Part shown: positions 12,601 to 19,566 of the stretch, in pieces
Layout: every line of letters starts with the position of its first letter
Position numbering within the stretch: the first letter of the stretch is position 1
DNA from: Argyresthia goedartella
Lineage: Eukaryota; Arthropoda; Insecta; Lepidoptera; Argyresthiidae
Direction: 5' to 3'
Length of the DNA stretch: 64,000 nt
Assembly (NCBI GenBank): GCA_949825045.1
Contig: OX463814.1
Span: forward strand, 31,762,383-31,826,382
Program-made: the position numbers and the translations under genes
Notes under the pieces: generated by a model
Seen by the model: only the letters and a program-made list of their open reading frames with translations
The model's database searches: none
Told to the model about the DNA's origin: nothing

Positions 12601-15600
12601 ACTGCGAATAAATAATCAGTTACTTAAGACCGATTCTGGAGGCGACACAACTAACTAAAAAGTGTGTTTGTAAATTGAATCTATGGCTACCGCACAAGAG
12701 CTGTCATGTTAGTTTAGTGGCTATTTATAATTGAGATTAACATGCATAATAAAAAACAAAACATCAAAAATCCACACAAAGCTTCGTCACAACATAATAA
12801 ATAATACAAATTATAGAAACATGGGACAAACCAACCGCCCCAAGACTCGCCTTGCCCAAAGATGCCCATTACACTAGCAGCACACAGCGAGTGAGATCGT
12901 CTGGACTAGGAAGGCCCCAGAGCGGTTATCAAATCCTCGGTCGCTCAAGCGACGCCCAGTGCTCTTGATAAAGGCCCTCCTACCCTGCGAACCCAAATCC
13001 CCGTGGTCTCGAAGGCCAAAGGAACAAACTGATAACTTCTCATTAGCTACGCGTATTTGATTCACTTCTGGCGCCGCTGACTCAGCAGAAGCTCCCGAGA
13101 TTACCACAGTTTAGCCGATGTGGGATGGAGCACGCGTGCATACACAAGTCGCAACCCATAAAAGACAAGGTTCAAGGACCGCCGGAATGTTAGCAGATAA
13201 AAGAGCCCTCCGGACCATGTCGTTAAATTAGTGATGGCAAAAGAGTCTCCCTGCACTCGAACACATTATAGCCCATGACGCCCCAGCGAGTCAACCGCCG
13301 CACCGCAAAAACAGCGGTGTGGTTCGCAGATGTCGCAACCTAATATAAGAGTCACAGCCACACGCAGGGAGTTTTTTTTCCAAAAAGGTGCATTGATCTA
13401 AGACGGCAACGCATGCAGCCTTGTGCCAGACTCTGTGGCAAAGCCCCAACCAAGACTCCCATCTTTCTTCGCAGAACGCCCTGCACAACTTTCACAAAGA
13501 TGGGTCCCCTAACAGGGTGTAATCAGTTTAATCGAGGACCTTTACCTATTGCAACTAATGATTCATACTCCGCTCTTATGTGTTGTGGCAAAATACCAGA
13601 GCACACATTTCTGCGACTTCAGGTGAAGGCCCAAGTCTCCCATACCACGAAAAATGGAATCCAAGTCGGCCAGGACCACATCCGGAGGTTCCCCAATTAT
13701 ACCGTCATCCAGGTACCAAATATTCAAAGAGGGGATCTCACAGACTTAACGACATCCTGGAGCGCCGAGCTGAATATAGACGGACCCCGGGGGATCATCC
13801 TGTTGCGCACCCACGTGACGTTGTCAGTGTTACCCAGATCGAACGCAAAAAACCGGGCGGCGTGAATTGCTGCCTCGCAACCCAAGGATACGCCAAAACT
13901 GCTCCAACTGCTGTGGCTGAAGCAAAGACAATGCAACTCCCCTAACAGCTCTGCAACAGAGTTATGCCACCTGACGTCGAAGCACGCTCTCAACAGCAAT
14001 AGGACGAAACCCTCCGCCCTTCCTACTCAAAGCACGCAGACAAGCGCCATAAAAGAAGGAGCATACCCCTCTGTTGATAATGACATAGTTGGTTTTGACC
14101 CTCGTACTTTGAGGTTGTAATAAAAACAAAAATAAAACTTTTCGTGTCTGGATTACACAAGTTACACCCCTGCGTAGGATCAGGTGATGAGCGGTGCGGG
14201 AGCGCGGTTACATACTGTGCCTGAACTGAAGTCTCGTGAAATACTGACGTCACAATCAGCAGTAAAATCTACTTTTAATGAGGGCTTAAACCAGCTATTA
14301 CTATATGTAATAGCTGGTTTTAACCCTTTAGGTTCATTTCGATCACTTCCCAACATGCCAAGGTTCATAATGACAAGTTTCTATTTTGACCACTTCCCAA
14401 TTCGAGATCTTCCCATTTCGACATTATTTTTTTTTACTATCAACAGCTACGAGAAGTCTTGCATTCGAAACAGCGTGAACATTCCGTACAGTGGCGTGCA
14501 CCTCGGCTGTCACGAGCTAAAGTCGCTGGGCGCGGGGCCGGAGCGTTCGCTGAGGGATGCCATGAAGCGGGGCGATGTCGTCACAGTGGCGAGCGCGGAG
14601 GACGAGACCGCTCAGTTGGTAAGTCTCAAGCCTCTCAAGTGAGCTTTCCCGGGCTCGAATACCGGTCTTGAATGTTTATACAGTGGCGTGCACCTCGGCT
14701 GCCACGAGCTACAGAGCCACGAGCCACGTGCGCTGAGAGACGCCATGAAGCGGGGCGGTGTCGTTACAGTGGCGAGCGCGGAGGACGAGGCAGAGCCATC
14801 TTTGACAGACTGATGTACAGGGCGTCCCAAAATCAATCGTACCCACCAGGGCGTTACCACAACCTTTTTATCGACAGACCATTCATATTAGATTCAAAAC
14901 AGAAACATCACGACAACCATTTCCATTGCAATACGTCATTATGGGCTATATTTACCTAATTCCAAGACTTGTTTTAAAACGGTCAGGCAATTTTGCGGAT
15001 CAGTTTGGGTTCATAATTTCTTTATTGCACACAATTAATACACAAGACGACAAGACTTACATAAACATAGTGTACAAAGGCGAGCTTATCTCTAATAAGA
15101 AATCTCTTACAGCATACCAATTTAGGATGAGAATGGTCGATTGCTGAGCAGGGGTAGGCCATGTGTGCAACAATATAATTTACCTAGTACATATCTAAAG
15201 AGCTCCGTGGTCTGATTTCACGCTTGCTTATCACACAGGGGATGCAGGTTCGAATCCTGACCATGTACCAATGAGAAAATTAAATTATCTTAAGTACATT
15301 ATCGGACGTTCAGTAATTCGGATGACACGTCAGGCTGCAGGTCCCAGCTACTATCGCTACGTGGTAGTGGTCGTAAAACCCCTTCACCAACCCGCAGTGA
15401 GCCAGCGTGGTGGAGAACGGCTTAATCATACTCATATTGACAATCATCCACATTTATTATTGCTACATTTATTATTCATTAATATCTAAATAACTTATAT
15501 AAATATAAACTAAATATACGAGTATTTACATAAATATTATATAATATACTCGTACATGCTAAACATAAATACTATATATACTAATAAATAGAAACATACT

Positions 15601-16850
15601 ATACTTCGAAATAGAAAGAAAATGCTTCTTCGCGCGGCTTTTAAATAAAATAAAGGTTTCTAAAATGAATCGGCATAAGACGTTGTGGTAACCTCACACT
15701 AACTTAGGCACACTGCAGGTAGGCCTGTCATGTCTCAGATGCATCGAATAAGCCTAACGTGACATCAGACCTTCACATAGTACGCTATATTCTCCTATCT
15801 TAATTAATGGCCTCTAATGACACTTGGCCTTTGATAATGCACTCATTCTGTGGGTTCTTCGTGACCACGGAATGAAGTGGTCTAAATAAAACCTTAATGA
15901 TTAAGCACATTAAAAATCACGTAGGTATGTGCCAATTGTGCACATTATAGTCTTGTTTATTTTTGCAGTATTTGCAGAAACTCTTACCAAGCTGGTTTTA
16001 ATATTGCTGATACTTAAATGACGATGATTGTAATATAATGTATTTGTGTAGGTTTGGTATATATTAATTTAAAATATGCAATCTGTGAATGCGCAACCTT
16101 GGCTATTACGATTTTAACGACTTCTTTATAATAAAAATCTATTAATTTTCAAAACTGATAACCGGTTTTGCTGGTATCATAATTTACTAAATACTAAATG
16201 AAGACAGTAAAATTGCATGCCATACTTATGCCATGCAACATGCAATAAAAACACAAACCTCGCATTCTGAGCAAGGGTTAACGTGTGAGTTTGTGTGCAA
16301 AGTGCAAACACACAGTAATTAATAGTTATGCGTAATCTTCCCCAATAATATAAAGTTTATTTCTGACTTGTGTATAAGTTGTAGAGAATTAATCAACTAA
16401 AAAAAACTTCTTTGTATCCTGTAGATCGATTTTTTATCACTGTCATTAATCTATATCGCAAATAAATTGACATTTCGAAAGATAGTAGAGACGCTTTCAG
16501 AGTGCATTTTGATTAGGACTGTTTTTAGGATTCGAATGAACTAAATCGCTAGTTTGACAGTATATTTGTCATATCAAAATTGCAACAAAATTCCGACTAC
16601 TGAACGACATTTATGGCTATTGAGAGCTACATAGTGTCTACCTACTTACTTCAATACCAATCCTGCAAACCCTCTCACATTTTCCCCTATGTTTCTAGCT
16701 TTTAACCTAAACTTGTACTTTCAGTTCAGTGACTACCTAGTCAAGTGCTGCGTGCCCCGCGTCTGCATACTATACGGGGGAATATCATCGCTGCAGTCAC
16801 ACGCACCGTCACTCTTCACTGTACCGCCTAAAAGGAACGGACATAAGTAG
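481..16850 (+). CDS. TBCK: TBCK, C-terminal half (TBC Rab-GAP domain plus rhodanese-like domain), 8 exons, 5' partial
   Basis: Joined exons 481-642, 1230-1407, 1971-2177, 4799-4986, 6527-6610, 12059-12183, 14447-14618, 16725-16850 give 1242 coding bases, 413 codons plus TAG, with every junction in phase and GT/AG ends. The product matches what I know of TBCK: segments [40 protein letters not shown] and VVDIR. The TBC finger residues are present: Arg in IDVDIPR (codon 1248-1250) and Gln in YWQG (codon 1353-1355), so GAP chemistry toward a Rab is plausible. The C-terminal part is the rhodanese-like fold that follows the TBC domain in TBCK. In animals TBCK is linked to mTOR signalling and is a subunit of the endosomal FERRY complex (established knowledge). 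Human TBCK is about 893 residues, so the kinase-like N-terminal half lies left of the window. Odd: four exons have partial copies just downstream. Confidence 0.93.
663..757 (+). pseudogene. Partial, frameshifted copy of TBCK exon A inside the next intron
   Basis: About 90 bases repeat exon A from the AELIK codons through GAVWAALLG, including the stretch coding VDIPPLIRG. The copy carries a 5-base insertion (GCCGCGCCGTG in place of GCCGTG), which breaks the frame, and it ends before the exon's donor. It has no obvious acceptor. I read it as a local duplication and not an exon. Confidence 0.8.
1230..1407 (+). CDS. TBCK: TBCK exon B: TBC catalytic fingers
   Basis: Acceptor CCCCCAG at 1229; donor GAAG|GTACG at 1408. 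It enters in phase 0 and leaves in phase 1. It encodes [11 protein letters not shown] (motif IxxDxxR, arginine finger) and [10 protein letters not shown] (YxQ, glutamine finger), followed by [13 protein letters not shown] content is very high compared with the flanking introns, as in the other TBC exons of this gene. Confidence 0.92.
1408..1540 (+). repeat. Polypyrimidine tract at the start of the intron after exon B
   Basis: About 120 bases after the donor are almost entirely C and T, with a run of about 13 C near 1507-1520. It is low-complexity sequence; pyrimidine tracts next to donors can affect splicing, but no function can be read from sequence. Confidence 0.7.
1971..2177 (+). CDS. TBCK: TBCK exon C: TBC domain core
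   Basis: The acceptor is TTATTTCCAG at 1970; the donor is TCTCAC|GTGAGC at 2178. The first two bases complete an Ala codon with exon B and the last base starts a His codon finished by exon D. It encodes [33 protein letters not shown] and [11 protein letters not shown], strongly TBCK-like. Its last 48 bases and donor are the first unit of a 148-base tandem array that fills the next 1.4 kb. Confidence 0.93.
2128..3650 (+). repeat. 148-base tandem array made from the exon C / intron junction
   Basis: The word TTCTCACGTGAGC recurs at 2171, 2319, 2467, 2615, 2763, 2911, 3059, 3207, 3355 and 3503, exactly 148 bases apart, with few substitutions. Each unit holds a mutated copy of the last ~48 coding bases of exon C, the donor GTGAGC, and about 95 bases of intron that includes AGCCCGCATTAACCACTGC, similar to the 3' end of an RTE-type LINE. 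The last unit runs into more of that LINE-like end (to about 3735). The units lack a convincing acceptor, so they are extra donors and not extra exons. Use of any downstream donor would meet a TGA within five codons. Confidence 0.92.
3541..3740 (-). mobile_element. LINE 3'-end fragment (RTE-like)
   Basis: The sequence with CCACCAGCTATGGCGATGAT, GTCCATCTGGCAGGTGGTCT and CCCACATTCAACC resembles the complement of the 3' end of the LINE at 8870-10985 (shared pattern: CAGCCCACAT ... GGCCTCTTC ... GGTCTGCCC). Short and not translated with confidence. Confidence 0.5.
3780..4279. other. Intron sequence without recognised element
   Basis: AT-rich intron between exons C and D. It contains ordinary low-complexity AT stretches and a GCGCGC patch near 4025-4085. 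No exon, SINE head or inverted-repeat ends recognised. Confidence 0.5.
4280..4470 (-). repeat. Dispersed repeat, inverted copy of 11630-11800; contains a 14-base-pair hairpin
   Basis: Read on the - strand this stretch matches 11630-11800: shared words include CATAAACCCTCT, ACTGCGTCCAAAAACCGC, ATATACTACTTGGTAAAA, TTCTTATCTGAAT and ATTTCGAACGCCG. Inside it, 4331-4362 is a perfect inverted repeat (14-base stem TATTGATACATTAT, 4-base loop). Both copies sit in TBCK introns in opposite orientation. Confidence 0.8.
4553..4690 (+). mobile_element. tRNA-derived SINE, family B, partial
   Basis: It has a B-box-like GGGTTCGAAATCC, then GCTGGGG, CCCAGGTCTTGGATG, GTGACGTCGCTGTTTC and a closing GGGGCCAGA. 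The same order of words occurs at 22640-22875, 23655-23800, 39245-39435 and 55110-55240. The promoter-bearing head is truncated. Confidence 0.75.
4799..4986 (+). CDS. TBCK: TBCK exon D: end of the TBC domain
   Basis: Acceptor GTTTGCCCACAG at 4798; donor GTGCAG|GTAAGC at 4987. The first two bases complete the His codon, giving TMFSHVFPLHK across the junction. It encodes [33 protein letters not shown] and [18 protein letters not shown], ending in phase 0. Donor is near consensus. The long open frame running past the donor to about 5343 is intron read-through. Confidence 0.93.
5185..5460 (+). repeat. GGCCAAGTGCGAG-type interspersed repeat, degraded
   Basis: It begins AACGGCCAAGTGCGAGACGG and continues to GGTTCCGCAAAAATTACGG, the start of the repeat seen in full at 26578-26988. 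Its right end is not recognisable. Confidence 0.55.
5461..6205. other. Intron sequence without recognised element
   Basis: AT-rich DNA between exons D and E. A short direct repeat AATAATAAGCAGGAATAAAT occurs twice near 5875-5910. No coding exon or element ends seen. Confidence 0.5.
6206..6350. repeat. Inverted-repeat element in the intron before exon E
   Basis: Arms 6210-6243 and 6313-6345 are imperfect complements: left ATTAGGTCGCCAGCTCCGCG, then CCTGATAGGTT; right AACCTATCAGGTGCGG, then GATGGCGACCTAAT. The stem is about 31 base pairs with a few mismatches and a 70-base loop. It is probably part of an interspersed element. Confidence 0.65.
6527..6610 (+). CDS. TBCK: TBCK exon E: linker after the TBC domain
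   Basis: Acceptor TTTGTTTCAG at 6526; donor CCTAAG|GTAACA at 6611; 84 bases, phase 0 at both ends. It encodes [18 protein letters not shown] and then [10 protein letters not shown]. The position of the SPKS element matches the segment that follows the TBC domain in TBCK. The last 17 bases and the donor are repeated about 19 times downstream. Confidence 0.87.
6594..7446 (+). repeat. 43-base tandem array made from the exon E / intron junction
   Basis: The unit consists of the last 17 bases of exon E (AAACTACAGATCCTAAG), the donor GTAAC and about 21 more intron bases (ending GGCCGTAACAAGTTAT). About 19 copies run to 7446 at 43-base spacing; one is 4 bases longer (near 6765) and the last two diverge (AACTCACATAACAATAACTC). 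The first unit is the real exon end. Nearly every unit keeps CCTAAG|GTAAC. Reading past the true donor meets a TAA in the sixth codon (GTA ACA TAT TGG CCG TAA). Confidence 0.95.
7447..7711. other. Intron sequence, no element recognised
   Basis: It contains CTACGCTGGCTGTCTCGCTC and an inverted word pair (TAGGAGTTTTTGTGCATG-like around 7637 and 7674). Too short to classify. Confidence 0.4.
7712..8098 (-). repeat. GGCCAAGTGCGAG-type interspersed repeat, nearly full length
   Basis: On the + strand it opens TTTTAGGGTTTCGTAACC, has GGGACCCTATTACTAAG, a GTCCGTCTGTC run and TGTTGCCGCTACAG, and closes CGGAACCCTTCGTGCTCGAG then GACCGGTTTTTT. That is the complement of the element at 26578-26988. It has no coding content; its transposon class is not evident from its ends. 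Confidence 0.8.
8385..8655 (-). pseudogene. LINE reverse-transcriptase C-terminal fragment
   Basis: Read on the - strand, frames here give [20 protein letters not shown] and then [15 protein letters not shown], a pattern I recall from the end of insect LINE polyproteins. Frameshifts split it. The LINE clade is not determined. Confidence 0.5.
8870..10985 (-). mobile_element. Degraded RTE-like LINE (endonuclease and reverse transcriptase), internal deletion
   Basis: From high to low coordinates the - strand shows the endonuclease start ([25 protein letters not shown], near 10840-10690), a linker ([12 protein letters not shown], near 9800), the RT fingers ([48 protein letters not shown], near 9520-9290), then after a jump the region after the palm ([12 protein letters not shown] and [10 protein letters not shown], near 9230-9110) and the C-terminal [16 protein letters not shown]. 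The palm with its xADD motif is missing between NYRPFRLL and the SKTKMM block, and stops and frameshifts are frequent. A dead copy within the TBCK intron between exons E and F. Confidence 0.88.
10986..11629. other. Intron sequence without recognised element
   Basis: AT-rich DNA between the LINE and the repeat at 11630. A short self-complementary stretch (ACCCTCTTTGAGAGGGTT near 11436-11453) is the only structure noticed. Confidence 0.5.
11630..11800 (+). repeat. Dispersed repeat, inverted partner of 4280-4470
   Basis: It contains CATAAACCCTCTTTACTGCG, CCAAAAACCGC, ATATACTACTTGGTAAAATC, TTGATACATTATGAATT and TTCGAACGCCG, matching the complement of 4280-4470. It lacks the hairpin insertion seen in that copy. 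Confidence 0.8.
12059..12183 (+). CDS. TBCK: TBCK exon F: start of the rhodanese-like domain
   Basis: Acceptor TTGTTTTAG at 12058; donor TTGCT|GTGAGTG at 12184. It enters in phase 0 and leaves in phase 2. It encodes [20 protein letters not shown] and CCVVDIRSN; the VVDIR strand is the usual opening of the rhodanese-like fold in TBCK. Without splicing the frame would stop at the TGA inside the donor. Confidence 0.87.
12184..12829. other. Intron sequence without recognised element
   Basis: Between exon F and a possible LINE remnant. No inverted-repeat ends or coding similarity seen. Confidence 0.4.
12830..14010 (-). pseudogene. Possible LINE polyprotein remnant
   Basis: At 12874-13107 the - strand reads [18 protein letters not shown] followed by [12 protein letters not shown], a pattern resembling the C-terminal tail of some arthropod LINE proteins (GRR near LIQR.S.A). 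Base composition over 12840-14010 is higher in GC than the flanks and both strands carry medium-length open stretches. Broken in several places. The assignment is tentative. Confidence 0.4.
14281..14327. repeat. Hairpin in the intron, 120 bases upstream of exon G
   Basis: AACCAGCTATTAC and GTAATAGCTGGTT pair perfectly around a TATAT loop, and the pairing extends outward (AGGGCTTA with TAACCCT) with small bulges to about 20 base pairs. It lies in the region where branch point and pyrimidine tract of exon G would be preceded by structure. Confidence 0.75.
14447..14618 (+). CDS. TBCK: TBCK exon G: rhodanese-like domain, middle
   Basis: Acceptor ACTATCAACAG at 14446; donor CAGTTG|GTAAGT at 14619. 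The first base completes the Leu codon begun by exon F; it ends in phase 0. It encodes [16 protein letters not shown] (the I-x-x-S-x-N-I-P-x-S pattern expected here) and [20 protein letters not shown]. The position where a true rhodanese would carry its active-site Cys is not conserved (VASAEDE), as is usual for the non-catalytic TBCK domain. Confidence 0.88.
14677..14800 (+). pseudogene. Partial copy of TBCK exon G downstream of the exon
   Basis: ACAGTGGCGTGCACCTCGG recurs at about 14679, followed by a copy of the exon through GTGGCGAGCGCGGAGGACGA. About 25 bases in the middle (the SLGAGPERS codons) are replaced by a shorter repeat of CAGAGCCACGAGCCACG. The donor is not included. Confidence 0.85.
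15190..15470 (+). mobile_element. tRNA-derived SINE, family A
   Basis: The head GAGCTCCGTGGTCTGATTTC (A-box-like) and GGTTCGAATCC (B box) is followed by TGACCATGTACCAATGAG, ATCTTAAGTACA, TCAGTAATTCGGATGACAC, ACGTGGTAGTGG and GTGAGCCAGCGTGGTGGAG. Matches 59225-59420 and the complement of 20625-20810 plus 21136-21235. Confidence 0.85.
15471..16724. other. Intron sequence before the last TBCK exon
   Basis: AT-rich. Only short low-complexity runs noticed, plus GTCATGTCTCAGATGCATCG and CCATGCAACATGCAATAAAA patches. No element assigned. Confidence 0.5.
16725..16850 (+). CDS. TBCK: TBCK last exon (H): end of the rhodanese-like domain and stop
   Basis: Acceptor ACTTGTACTTTCAG at 16724; 41 codons then TAG at 16848-16850. 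It encodes [20 protein letters not shown] and ends with [14 protein letters not shown]; the 'PR(V/I)CIL-GGI' strand is the characteristic last element of TBCK. I saw no AATAAA in the 250 bases between the stop and the 43-base array that follows, so the poly(A) site is not placed. Confidence 0.9.
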   Translation, partial: FSDYLVKCCVPRVCILYGGISSLQSHAPSLFTVPPKRNGHK

Positions 16851-16903
16851 ACTAATCAAAAATTGGGCTACAACTCTCCTGTTACTGATATAGAGTGAAT
16901 GAA

Positions 16904-17110
16904 TTATTTAAATGAATGAATGAATGAAAGGTAGGCAGGATATTTCTCGTTATAATAATTCGAAGTTAAGTAAAACGTCTGTAGGTTTCTGCGATATCCA
17001 AGACCTGTAGCCTTATCATGTACTCTCTGACATCTTGGAATTTCTATGGGAATCCCTTTCATGAATTTTAACACGCGATTGTTTAACCTATTCGGCTTAC
17101 GAGGCCTAAC
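16904..17110 (-). other. Coding-like remnant of unknown origin
   Basis: The - strand is open for about 70 codons and reads RRAFKVVLVRPRKPNRLNNR, KGIPIEIPRCQRVHDKA and LGYRRNLQTF. This looks like protein sequence more than noise, perhaps from a transposon gag or polyprotein, but I do not recognise the family. Its right end merges into the 43-base array. The word GATGTCAGAGAGTACATGA at its middle reappears on the + strand at about 17826. Confidence 0.4.
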
Positions 17111-17662
17111 GAGCACCACTTTGAACGCCCGGCGGCTCACCGGTGGGCCTAACGAGCACCCCTTTGAACGCCCGGCGGCTCACCGGTGGGCCTAACGAGC
17201 ACCCCTTTGAACGCCAGGCGGCTCACCGGTGGGCCTAACGAGCACCCCTTTGAACGCCAGGCGGCTCACCGGTGGGCCTAACGAGCACCCCTTTGAACGC
17301 CAGGCGGCTCACCGGTGGGCCTAACGAGCACCCCTTTGAACGCCCGGGGGCTCACCGGTGGGCCTAACGAGCACCCCTTTGAACGCCAGGTGGCTCACGG
17401 TGGGCCTAACGAGCACCCCTTTGAACGCCAGACGGCTCACCGGTGGGCCTAACGAGCACCCCTTTGAACGCCCGGCGGCTCACCGGTGGGCCTAACGAGC
17501 ACCCCTTTGAACGCCAGGCGGCTCACCGGTGGGCCTAACGAGCACCCCTTTGAACGCCAGGCGGCTCACCGGTGGGCCTAACGAGCACCCCTTTGAACGC
17601 CCGGCGGCTCACCGGTGGGCCTAACGAGCACCCCTTTGAACGCCAGGCGGCTCACCGGTGGG
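17105..17662. repeat. 43-base minisatellite, 13 copies
   Basis: The unit contains CCTAACGAGCACCCCTTTGA, then ACGCCMGGCGG and CTCACCGGTGGG. Copies are nearly identical; variants alternate between GCCCGGCGG and GCCAGGCGG, and one copy has lost a base near 17397. Every unit but that one carries the perfect 8-base palindrome CACCGGTG. It lies 250 bases beyond the TBCK stop codon. Confidence 0.95.
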
Positions 17663-17910
17663 CGATATCGTATGAAGATTTTCATCTCTGGCGTTCAATG
17701 CTATTCTTATATTCATGGCTTTTAAGGTGTCAAAGTGAGCTTATATATAGTCTTATATATTATTATATATAAGCCTTTTGAGTGATCGATTTGTCAATTA
17801 GAAACAGATTCTTATAAAGTTATCCGATGTCAGAGAGTACATGATTATTGATTAAGCTACAGATTTTGAGGGTGGGAGTGTGTTTCAAAATCTTGCCTAC
17901 TAGTTATTAA

Positions 17911-18019
17911 CCTTTCGAGCCCTGGACTTGTTTATTGGGCATCGGATTTTGAACCTACCGCCATTTAAATAAAATTCAAAACCTATAACGGCACCGTGGC
18001 GTCACCAGGGCCTCAAGGG
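17911..18019. mobile_element. TTAA-flanked mini-element, copy 1
   Basis: It is bordered by TTAA at 17907-17910 and 18020-18023. Ends CCTTTCGAGCCCTGG and (complement of the right end) CCCTTGAGGCCCTGG form imperfect terminal inverted repeats. TTAA target sites are the signature of piggyBac-type transposition; 109 bases leave no room for a gene, so it would be a non-autonomous element. Remnants with similar interior words lie at 31031-31060 and 61290-61362. Confidence 0.65.
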
Positions 18020-18030
18020 TTAAATATTAA

Positions 18031-18139
18031 CCTTTCGAGCCCTGGACTTGTTTATTGGGCATCGGATTTTGAACCTACCGCCATTTAAATAAAATTCAAA
18101 ACCTATAACGGCACCGTGGCGTCACCAGGGCCTCAAGGG
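18031..18139. mobile_element. TTAA-flanked mini-element, copy 2 (tandem)
   Basis: As far as I can read, this copy and its left TTAA are identical to copy 1. TTAA sits at 18027-18030 and 18140-18143, so the two copies form a 120-base direct tandem duplication. The identity points to a recent duplication and not to two independent insertions. Confidence 0.65.
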
Positions 18140-18461
18140 TTAAATAACACTCTGACTGACCTCAGACGATTTGCCATTCCTTTATCTATAGATATTAAGT
18201 ATACGTTCTGCAACAAATGCGTTTGCAGATGTGAAGGCGCCTAGTTGAGTTTCGATAGGAGGTGTCTGTTAATCGCGAATGTACGAGTAAAAGAACTGAA
18301 AAGAATAAGTATGGAATATGAAGTAATAGTACTAGATCTAACTGAAAGATCTTTATAGTGAAATTTCTCTTCAACGAGCCAATCTCTTAAAATTTCCCTC
18401 CACTTTCACTTGTCTGCTGGCCGGAAAAGAAAAAATAATGACATAACAATTAGCATATAAA

Positions 18462-18720
18462 CAGACGACCCGAGTGGCCGAGTCGGCAGTGACCCTGCCT
18501 ACGAAGCCAAGGGTCCCGGGGTCGAGTCGCGGTTGGGGCAAATACTTGTTTGATGGGAACGGATGTTTGTATCCTAGTCATGGTTGTTTATCTATATAAG
18601 TACATGTATTGTTGTCTAGTACCCGAGATAAAGGGAATCCTAGTTTGGGGCTAGATCAATGTGTGTAAATAGTGTCCAAGGTGTTGTTATTATGTATTAT
18701 AATTAAGGCAAATTTTATGT
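18462..18720 (+). mobile_element. tRNA-derived SINE, family C
   Basis: The head GACGACCCGAGTGGCCGAGT, CGGCAGTGACCCTGCC and GGGTCGAGTCGC has A-box- and B-box-like spacing of a tRNA. The body has AAATACTTGTTTGATGGGAA, GTCTAGTACCCGAGATAAAG and a T/A-rich tail. The body resembles the sequence at 1-175. Confidence 0.8.
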
Positions 18721-19262
18721 TGTTTACCCACAAATGCCCACAATAGAATCTTCAGTTCTCTAGGTGACATCTGTCATAAAAGTTCCGTTTTAGGGTTTAC
18801 TCAAGTTTACAGGAGATCTGTGTTCTATCTTGTATAGGTTAAAGGGAGATGTTACATCATGAATGAACAAATGGTGAATATCTGAAAACATAAAAACGAA
18901 TCAACATACCAACCAAACTGGAAATTGTAATCCGACAGACCTTGTCGATTCAAAATTGTTTATTTTAATTAGTTCAGTTAACGCCTCTAGAATCCATCCT
19001 TCACTCAACCTGTTATGTTGACTTATACTAATTGTTTGATCATGATCTTTTTAGGAAATAGTAATCTGTATCTGTTAAGTGGCTTCTATCATCAAGATGT
19101 TATTTGCGAACGCAGAGAGGGCGATTTGTTATCATATTATTATATTATCTTGTATAATCGTATGAGTCATGTATTTGCTCGTATATTTTACCTATTTATC
19201 CACTAGCGTTATGTAATATATTGAATACATAAATTGAATCCAAGATAATACCACTTCCACTT
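18721..19262. other. No gene seen
   Basis: AT-rich sequence without recognised element ends or conserved coding. Confidence 0.4.
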
Positions 19263-19566
19263 ATTCGGGTTCCGCACCCCAGGGGTGCCAAGCGGGACCC
19301 TATTACAACGCCTCCACTGTTCGTGCGTCCGTCCTTCTGAATGTCTGACTGTCCGTCGCAGGGATATATCTCATAAACAGTAATAGGTAAATGGTTAAGA
19401 TTCTCAAAGAATATACATTTCTGTCGCCGCTACAGCAGCAAATAACGAACTACACGAGATTTTATAAATTAAAGGGGGTCCCCACACAAGAGACGTGTTT
19501 CAATACCCCTGCCCGTGCGAATGGTACGGAACCTTTCGTGTGCAAGTCCGTCCCGCACTTTACCTT
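19263..19566 (-). repeat. GGCCAAGTGCGAG-type interspersed repeat
   Basis: The + strand shows CGGGTTCCGCACCCC, GGGACCCTATTACAACGCC, a CGTCCGTCCTTC run, TGTCGCCGCTACAGCAGC and ACGGAACCTTTCGTGTGCAA: the complement of the 26578-26988 element, with a shortened middle. Confidence 0.7.

Noticed and set aside
13413..13945. + strand open frames of 150 and 121 codons
   Set aside because: No similarity recognised, they overlap each other, and the opposite strand has a better (still weak) LINE-like reading.
15190..15275. tRNA gene (also 18462, 21136, 22800, 59225)
   Set aside because: A- and B-box-like words are present but the cloverleaf is not complete and each is followed by a repeated SINE body.
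17105..17662. CRISPR array
   Set aside because: Units are contiguous without unique spacers, in a eukaryotic genome. The same applies to the arrays at 2128, 6594, 28011, 42170 and 56380.
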